Shown piece by piece: positions 57,889 through 64,000 of a stretch of DNA of 64,000 nucleotides. The DNA is from Ramazzottius varieornatus. Lineage: Eukaryota > Tardigrada > Eutardigrada > Parachela > Ramazzottiidae. The position numbers and the translations under genes were made by a program. Location: positions 6,972,772 through 7,036,771 of the forward strand of contig BDGG01000002.1 in assembly GCA_001949185.1 (NCBI GenBank), read 5' to 3'. Below the pieces are notes generated by a model. The model did not search any database. It was not told the DNA's origin and was given only the letters and a program-made list of their open reading frames with translations. Positions within the stretch are counted from its first letter, which is position 1; every line of letters begins with the position of its first letter.

Positions 57889-60298
57889 TTAGAGACCGCC
57901 AAGACAAATATACTTGACGTTCTGATACTCTACGAGGCCGTAGTGTGACCCTTCGCGTCCCAAGCCGCTTTCTTTCACTCCGCCAAAGGGTGCTTCAACC
58001 GTGCTGATCATTGCGGTGTTCGCTCCAACCTATCGATCAGAAAGACGAAGTGAATCAATCGACGCTAAGTGTAATGCCTAAGATGCTAACCGCCAGGTTC
58101 GTCGGAGATTATTCTTACCATGCCCACTTCCAGTTTTTTCGCCACTCGCCATATTTGCGCCATATCTTGGGAGAAGAAGTACCCAGCCAATCCGACAGAG
58201 GTTGAGTTGGCGATCTTGACGGCTTCCTCTTCCGTCCTGAACTTGACTATCGGCGCAACAGGCCCAAAAGTTTCTAGAACCAATCAATGCGGTTAAACGG
58301 CAAACGTCCAGCAAACATACCCTGTAAAATTTTTCACACCTTCTCGCATAATCAAAGCATCTTCTGGTACATCCCGAATCAAGGTTGGCTCAAAAAACTG
58401 TGGACCTGCTTTGTGGCCCTTCCCACCTCTCACGATCTTTCCACCGTTCGACACTGCGTCTTCGACATGCGCTGTTACCTGCTCGAAGGACTAACATCAG
58501 TCCCAATATCATGAATGTGTTTTACACCTACCTTTTCATTTTCCGAGAATAAGATCGTCGAACCTTGTCTAGCGCTTTCCGGTTGATCAAAGGACCCTGC
58601 GTGGAGCTTTGGTCGAAGCCATTCCCAACTTTCAGCTTCTTCTCGATCTCTTCGCCCATCTTCTGGACAAACTCATCGTATATCTTTTCCTGCACCAAAA
58701 TTCGGTTGGCACATATGCACGTCTGGCCTGATGCACGGAACTTGCAAAACACAGCAGCTTCAACAGCAGCCTTTAAGTCAGCACTGTCGAAAACAATGAA
58801 CGGCGCGTTGCCACCAAGCTCCATTGAAACCCTCTTCATAGTCAACGCGCTCTGCTGCATCAACAGCTAAAAAAATCAAGCACAATCGTCAAGACTCAGT
58901 ACGAAACCAAAAAACTCATCATGACAGTAAAGGGTGTAAACAGCTTACCTTTCCAACGTGCGTACTTCCGGTGAATGAAATCTTAGCCACGAGTGGTGAT
59001 TCACAAAGGACCTTTCCAATTTCTGAAGCTTTCTTACCAGCCACGATATTCACCACACCAGGTGGTATACCAGCTTCTTCGGCCAGCGCTGCCAAGGCGA
59101 GAGCTGACAAAGGTGTTTCGGCAGCAGGCTTCATAACAACCGTACAACCAGCGGCGACTGCCGCGGAGACTTTTCTGGCCAACATGGAAGACGGGAAGTT
59201 CCACTACAAAGAACAAAATAAGCTAAGTTATGCTAAAAATGTCAATACGACGGTAAAAAGAGTTCTTACCGGTGTTATGAGTCCGCAAACTCCAACGGGC
59301 TCTTTAATAGCAAAGAGTTGACGGCCTTTAGCGGGAGCTTCGATCACTTCGCCAGTTACATGGCGAATCATCTCGGAGTACCACTCGAAGAAGGATGCGC
59401 CAGACGCTACTTCTGCTTCCGCTTCAGCTAATGGTTTTCCCTGTGAACAGTCACCATGAGCAATAGTTTACTACTGTACCTCCCATTGCAGATTCCGCTG
59501 CGAAGAAGTTTACTTACATTCTCGGCTGTCAGAATCATCGATAATTCTTTCGTGTGTTTCGTGATCAGCTCGAACCATCTCCGAAGGGCAGCGCTCCGTT
59601 GCTGAAATTGATAAGAAAACAAGAGAAATTAATGATTGACAATTAGCACATACGGTTACGGAGTTGAAAATAAATAACGAAAGAACTGTAGGAGAAAAGC
59701 TGAGGTCGATCCTACGTTCGATTGAAAAGTTTGCTTCAAATGAGTGATAACCTCACCTTTGGCGTCGTTTTCTTCCACGTTTGAAATGCATGAAAGGCTG
59801 CTTCGCTGCAAATGACAGTAGCTCTTTGAGTCTGATTAGCGTTATGCGAACCAATTTTTATCGCTCGAACTCTGCGGGAACATACATTGCTCGCTGAGTG
59901 TCTTCCGGTCCACAGTCGGCCACTACACCAATCTTCTCTTGCGTCGCTGGATTTATCACGTCGAAGGTTTCCCCGTCCGCTGATCCGACCCACTTGCCGT
60001 CGATGTAGGCTTTATCCCGAATCAGCGTCGCACTGCTCATAAATTCCTGGTACTTTGGAAGGGGCTGCGCGGAAGTGGCCATCGTTCGAGCTGGAAAAAA
60101 GGAACAATACAACAACCGGAAGTAAGTAAACGCGAAGTATCAAAGACGGTTAAATCACTCACCATTACTGTCATTGGACTCGACAAGGAGTAAGGAGCAT
60201 CGGCGAACTAGAGCAGAGTTCTGGAGTGGATGCTGCAGTCTAGCAAATGATGTCCGATTAGGGAAAGCGTACTTGGCAAGTCGAGAAAGGGTAGCCAT
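57889..60298 (-). CDS. ALDH5A1: Mitochondrial succinate-semialdehyde dehydrogenase
   Basis: NAD-dependent oxidation of succinic semialdehyde to succinate, the last step of the GABA shunt. Ten exons on the minus strand: 60298-60163, 60090-59886, 59805-59757, 59601-59518, 59440-59270, 59203-58949, 58866-58564, 58478-58340, 58273-58119 and 58029-57889, joined to 546 codons with stop. The Arg-rich, Ser-rich N-terminus ([15 protein letters not shown]) is a mitochondrial targeting sequence. ALDH motifs: [24 protein letters not shown], catalytic Glu in [11 protein letters not shown], and catalytic Cys in [18 protein letters not shown]-type ending: [20 protein letters not shown] and a C-terminal CLGGL. 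Two donors are non-consensus (GTTCGA after exon 7, GTGTGA after exon 8), but they restore LDK-VTAHVED and [10 protein letters not shown] exactly as in the family. A second ATG in exon 2 (MATSAQP) could give a shorter cytosolic form. Confidence 0.95.
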
Positions 60299-60801
60299 GA
60301 TTCAGCGATCGTTCGTATCCCAGTTAACAGCAATCTTCCGTCGCTTGTCAGGGTTTCGCGCAAGGTTTCAGTCGGACGTCGAAGACTACACACATCTTCA
60401 GACTACTGCTGGAAGAAGGAGACTTTGTTCGGAAAGGCTTCCTCAGAGATAGGAGATATGCCAGAGATATCGCGCTAGAAAACGATAACATTCAAACAGC
60501 TGGCGCAGGTGTCAGACTGTACTTCTGTACGGTCTACAGTCACTACAGTAAGTAAGAAGTTCCATGACTTATGTTACTAGCATCTACATGATGACACTCT
60601 TATACGCAATGCTTTATTATTGGATTTGCACCGAAACGGCGTCAAGACAGCAAGCCGTGAAATCCCATTGTTCGTTTCGCGAGTCGCTGTCCTGCACAGT
60701 GGCCAGTATGACCTGCAGCCCCGTAGAAGGAAGTATCTAATAGTTTGAAGCGGTACCGTTGTGGATACCTTGGCAAAGTCGTGCGTTGGAAGCAAGGGCT
60801 T

Positions 60802-60944
60802 ATTGAGGTCCCTAAAAGGTCCGCAGTTTGGCCCTTTTTCTACGATGTCGCTAGTCAGGACCGTGCCCGGCACAACCCGAACTGACATTCCGTAAAAACT
60901 TCATAGAAAAAGGGCCAAATTGCGGACCTTTTAGGGACCTCAAT
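60802..60944. repeat. Long inverted repeat, 41-base arms
   Basis: ATTGAGGTCCCTAAAAGGTC through TTTGGCCCTTTTTCTA at 60802-60842 is mirrored at 60904-60944 with a single mismatch; the loop is 61 bases. It is unrelated to the GGGAG foldback family. Confidence 0.95.
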
Positions 60945-61315
60945 ACCAGTGTTGTTTTAGTATGACTTTTCGAGTTTAACTTCTACTTACTGTTAATTAA
61001 AACTCCCCAAAACTGCCAACTTCTAATTACTAATTACTCCCGGCGCCAAACTTAAGAAGTGAAACTTTTGCTTGATTAGAAGTCCGCGGTTTCCCGAATT
61101 AAATTTAAATTTACATTTTCGAAAATTTTAGTTCATGCAAACGGCTGATCTCTGGCCGACATCGTTCCACATAGTCTGCATGCAGCAAACCATGCAAAGC
61201 TCTGAGACGAACCTTTAAACAGAAGGCAAAAACATCAGCATAGAAATTCCAAGCAACAAATCGATAACATCTTGTACGACACATTGCAGAATTTGCGTAC
61301 TGTAGCTATATTGTG

Positions 61316-61346
61316 CTATACTGTACTGTACTGTACTGTACTGTAC
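61316..61346. repeat. TACTG pentanucleotide tandem array
   Basis: About six TACTG units, ending at the first copy of the ACATTCAGGTGCGAATTTAG direct repeat. Confidence 0.9.
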
Positions 61347-61698
61347 ATTCAGGTGCGAATTTAGACTGGGGAACCGTAAATTTAAATTAGCATAAAAAAA
61401 GTCGGAAAAGCCGGTTTCGAGGTAGTTCTACTTCTAATTTTACTAATTAAAACAATATTGCTCAATACGCCCTTGGTCGGAAGACAGTAAAAAGTTGAAG
61501 CTGCAGTCCAAGAAGTGGAAGAACGAGAAGCTACCGGTTCTCTGGGCTCCCGAAACTTGCTGTAAGGAATACAGAGGGTGTTCTAGCCAGTAACGAATGT
61601 AGAAACGTAGTATCCGCCTTCTTGTCACCAAACTTGATCATAAAATGTGGCTGTAAATAGTACGAATGCGGCAAGTCAACATTCAGGTGCGAATTTAG
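61345..61698. repeat. 20-base direct repeats flanking 314 bases
   Basis: ACATTCAGGTGCGAATTTAG occurs at 61345-61364 and 61679-61698. The flanked segment has no coding signal; insertion or duplication is possible. Confidence 0.8.
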
Positions 61699-61954
61699 CA
61701 TATCTCTTGTTGTATTGGAAAGGGCACTACAAAGCCAAATGGACCGTGGTCAAAGTGAAGTGGTGCCCGGACGGTGGACCCCCTGTACGTAGGGTTGTGA
61801 AGTGGCGAACCAACAAAGGATTCAAATATACGGCACATTGATGGCCATGCTTCGGTATCGCTTTTCCTCTGATCACTTGACGAGCGCTTCCGATACCACA
61901 CAAGCTCAAGGTTCATGTATTTTTGTGTCTTAAATTTTTTGGGTGCACTGAGGA

Positions 61955-62637
61955 ATGATTATCATGCACCGGACGTATGGGAATGCCGGTTGGAATTTTA
62001 ACTCGCTGCGTCTTCTGTCGATTCTAATGATTCCTGGCGTGCAAGGTATAATAATTATTAAGGGTGGAGTCCGTGTTATTCTGCCTCAATTTCATTTTCT
62101 GGTTATTCTTGGTATCTTTCAGCTTTGGAATGCTTCTCATGTGTTAGTCAAGAAGATAATAATGAGAAATGCATCTCGACCATCCAGCTTTGCGATCCCG
62201 AAATCCATGATGCTTGCAGTACCAACATTCGATGGGGAGGTACAGTATGGAAATTGCCCCAGAAAACTCGGCCCAAAAAAAAGACTGATGGGACTTCCTT
62301 TACAGTTCCTTTCTTTTGGGTGCCGGCCATCAAGAGGATGCATTATATCAGCAAATCTTGTGACAACATGAGGAGCTGTCAAACGAGGAAGCGGCAATTG
62401 GAAGACCGCTGTTATCGAGACTGGTGGGCTGATTGGCAGTGCGAAGATTGCTGCAGTGGCGACCGGTGTAATCATTACGTCGTGGTAGGTAATCCATGGC
62501 TTCTGGTCTTTCATCTTAATTCCAGCTAATCGTTTCTCTAGTTGGCTTCGGTGAGATCTGGCCTCGATTGTTGGCTTCTCCTTATCTGTATCATCCTCCC
62601 CCTCACAAAGCAATTGCGACTCTCCAGGACGATCTAG
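61955..62637 (+). CDS. Ly6/uPAR-like membrane-anchored protein
   Basis: Three exons: 61955-62045, 62123-62484 and 62542-62637, joined to 183 codons with stop. Exon 1 encodes a signal peptide (core LRLLSILMIPGVQ; a second in-frame ATG lies three codons in). Exon 2 opens LECFSCVSQEDN, the hallmark start of a Ly6/uPAR three-finger domain, and ends CEDCCSGDRCNHYV, the hallmark CC...CN end. Between them is an unusually long central loop with basic stretches (KTRPKKKTDG, TRKRQLEDRC). Exon 3 encodes a hydrophobic tail (LDCWLLLICIILPL) followed by a few basic residues, which fits a GPI signal or a membrane span. Function unknown. It is not a close copy of the 29646 gene. Confidence 0.82.
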
Positions 62638-63143
62638 AACGCTACAGGGATGTCAGTCGATACCTCTTTTTCTTCGATCTCTACCGTCTACACTATATAC
62701 CTGGTTGCAGTTCTCGTTGCTTTGACAGAGTCCCCTCGTATTCGGGTTAGTGTTATCTGAGTGGTTTTGTTACGTAATGTGGCACGTTTCCAGCGAGCCG
62801 TATAAACTTTTCTTGGGAGATTGCCAAAAACCCACTTTGCCGATAGACAAAGCGCAGGCTCTTCGCTGAACAAACGTTAGAAGACGAGTAGACCTTGAAG
62901 TCGCAAACGGCGAAGTGTATTTGCGTGTCGTAAGATTTTTCTACGGCAGAAGTGCACTTGACTTGCAGATAGGCTTATCATCTCGTCGAGATACAGTTTG
63001 GTTCAGCGTGAAACTTCATTCGAGTTGCGCGAAAGAAGTGACACGTGCCTGGATTCGAACACACACGACGTGTTAGTTGTCCTGCTCCATCTGGAATACT
63101 GTATTTGGGATTCTACAGTCTCGAAGTCGGGATCCCTCCCAAC
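62638..63143. other. Intergenic, no gene recognised
   Basis: It is the 5' flank of the mannitol dehydrogenase-like gene. The reading frame of that gene is open for about 100 bases upstream of the chosen ATG without an earlier ATG. Confidence 0.4.
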
Positions 63144-63838
63144 ATGTCAAGCCAGCAGAAAGCGCCCTCTGTCGCTTATGAAAAGCCTATTCAGCTAATC
63201 CGCGCGAACTTACCAGAAATCGGGAAGCGTGTCCGCGTTCCCTCCTACGATCCCGTGCCTCCTGGCTGCAACACCATCGTCCACCTCAGCGTCGGTGGTT
63301 TCCATCGGGCTCATCAAGCGGTATACCTGGACGACCTTCTAGAAGCCGGAAAGACGGAGAGATGGCACTTGATTGGTGTGGGTCTTCTTCCCTTCGACAT
63401 ACCAGCGCGCGACGCCATGCAAGCCCAAGACTGTCTGTACACAATGGTGGAGCGTGATGCGAAAGGGGACAATGCGCGAATCATCTCTTCGATCGCCGAG
63501 TATTACTATGCGCCGGAAAAGACCCAGGAAGTCTTGTCGGCTATGATGAGCTCGACCTGCAAGATTGTCTCGATGACCATTACCGAAGGAGGCTACTTCA
63601 TCCATCAAGGGACGCATGAGTTCCACGAGGCACATCCCGATATCCAGCATGATTTGGCCAACCCTACGACGCCAAGATCGTCGTTCGGATATATCCTGGA
63701 AGCCTTGAAACGAAGAAAAGCAGCTGGTGTTTCTCCTTTCACCATTCTGTCCTGCGATAACATGCAATGTAATGGAGACGTTACGAAAAAGATGATCACC
63801 GCTTTCGCGCATCTCGCGGATCCCGAATTGGCTACGTG
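63144..63838 (+). CDS. Mannitol 2-dehydrogenase family protein, 5' exon (gene continues past window)
   Basis: NAD(P)-dependent long-chain polyol dehydrogenase (mannitol dehydrogenase/fructuronate reductase family), which interconverts mannitol and fructose. The 232 residues seen are the N-terminal nucleotide-binding part: HLSVGGFHRAHQAVYLDDLL, GVGLLPFDIPARDAMQAQD, LYTMVERDAKG, VSMTITEGGYF, HPDIQHDL, SSFGYILEALKRR and TILSCDNMQCNGD, all close to fungal and bacterial mannitol 2-dehydrogenases. The exon ends ACG TG|GTAAGT, a good eukaryotic donor, so the gene is spliced in this genome. The catalytic Lys domain lies beyond the window. The start is ATG 63144 (MSSQQKAP). This enzyme is common in fungi and bacteria and rare in animals, suggesting horizontal acquisition. 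Mannitol is a compatible solute, but a stress role is inference. Confidence 0.9.
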
Positions 63839-64000
63839 GTAAGTCGTACACTTAATCCTCGAAAATATACATATGTCCATGTATTGGCCCACCAGCAGCA
63901 AGGCTCGTCAGAGGCCTACATATACCACACCGTCGCCAAATTTCGTTGGACATGGTATGCAGGTTTGTGTCGTCGGAAGCAGCAAGTAACCGCACACGGA
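63839..64000 (+). other. Start of intron 1 of the mannitol dehydrogenase-like gene
   Basis: It begins GTAAGT. No acceptor joining a family-like sequence was found before the window end. Confidence 0.6.

Larger units (their letters stand above)
60299..61954. other. Intergenic, repeats only
   Basis: It contains a 41-base-arm hairpin, a TACTG tandem array (about 61316-61346) and a 20-base direct repeat at 61345 and 61679. No supported gene was seen. Confidence 0.5.

Noticed and set aside
63045-63065. TTCGAATC-like T-arm as a tRNA gene (minus strand)
   Set aside because: The flanking bases do not form a T-stem and no cloverleaf can be drawn.
1-64000. CRISPR arrays, rRNA and bacterial operons
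   Set aside because: No regularly spaced repeats, rRNA cores or prokaryotic gene organisation were seen; the window is eukaryotic.

Overview
This is a nuclear window from a small, intron-rich invertebrate genome. Introns are mostly GT-AG. Many are 40-80 bases, and several exons are only 25-33 bases long. I resolved 14 spliced or single-exon protein genes, one gene cut by the window end, and several weaker candidates. For every multi-exon model that lies wholly in the window, exon lengths sum to a multiple of three with matching phases. The gene set (biogenic-amine-type GPCRs, a vesicular GABA/glycine transporter, a dystrophin relative, a heparan sulfate 6-O-sulfotransferase, a globin and Ly6-like GPI-anchored proteins) is that of a bilaterian animal. 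Compactness, divergence and a microbial-type mannitol dehydrogenase fit a tardigrade or similar ecdysozoan. That assignment is inference.

Layout. 0.36-2.75 kb (+): radial spoke head protein. 5.0-7.6 kb (-) and 9.3-11.1 kb (-): two rhodopsin-family aminergic GPCRs. 11.6-12.5 kb (-): single-exon gene of unknown function. 14.2-17.3 kb (+): heparan sulfate 6-O-sulfotransferase. 18.7-20.3 kb (+): neuroglobin/globin X-like globin. 24.1-24.7 kb (+): small secreted prepropeptide. 27.2-29.2 kb (+): synaptotagmin-like protein with a Rab-binding zinc finger and one C2 domain. 29.6-30.35 kb (+): GPI-anchored Cys-rich protein. 30.8-32.7 kb (-): RMDN3/PTPIP51-like mitochondria-ER tether. 32.7-40.7 kb: an 8 kb stretch with no recognised gene. 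40.7-50.25 kb (+): short dystrophin-like protein. 50.8-53.3 kb (-): secreted hemopexin-repeat protein. 54.6-57.6 kb (+): VGAT/VIAAT. 57.9-60.3 kb (-): mitochondrial succinate-semialdehyde dehydrogenase. 62.0-62.6 kb (+): Ly6/uPAR-like protein. 63.1 kb to the window end (+): mannitol 2-dehydrogenase family, 5' part.

Functional theme. VGAT exports GABA into vesicles and SSADH completes GABA breakdown; the two genes are convergent neighbours. The amine receptors, the Slp-type exocytosis effector and the dystrophin relative also suit nerve and muscle, but eukaryotic neighbours need not be co-regulated.

The most unusual feature is a dispersed family of about 122-base, almost fully self-complementary elements with GGGAG...CTCCC ends. 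At least 14 copies occur, and 10 of them sit inside introns. Several host introns look like a minimal intron of 40-80 bases plus exactly one element.
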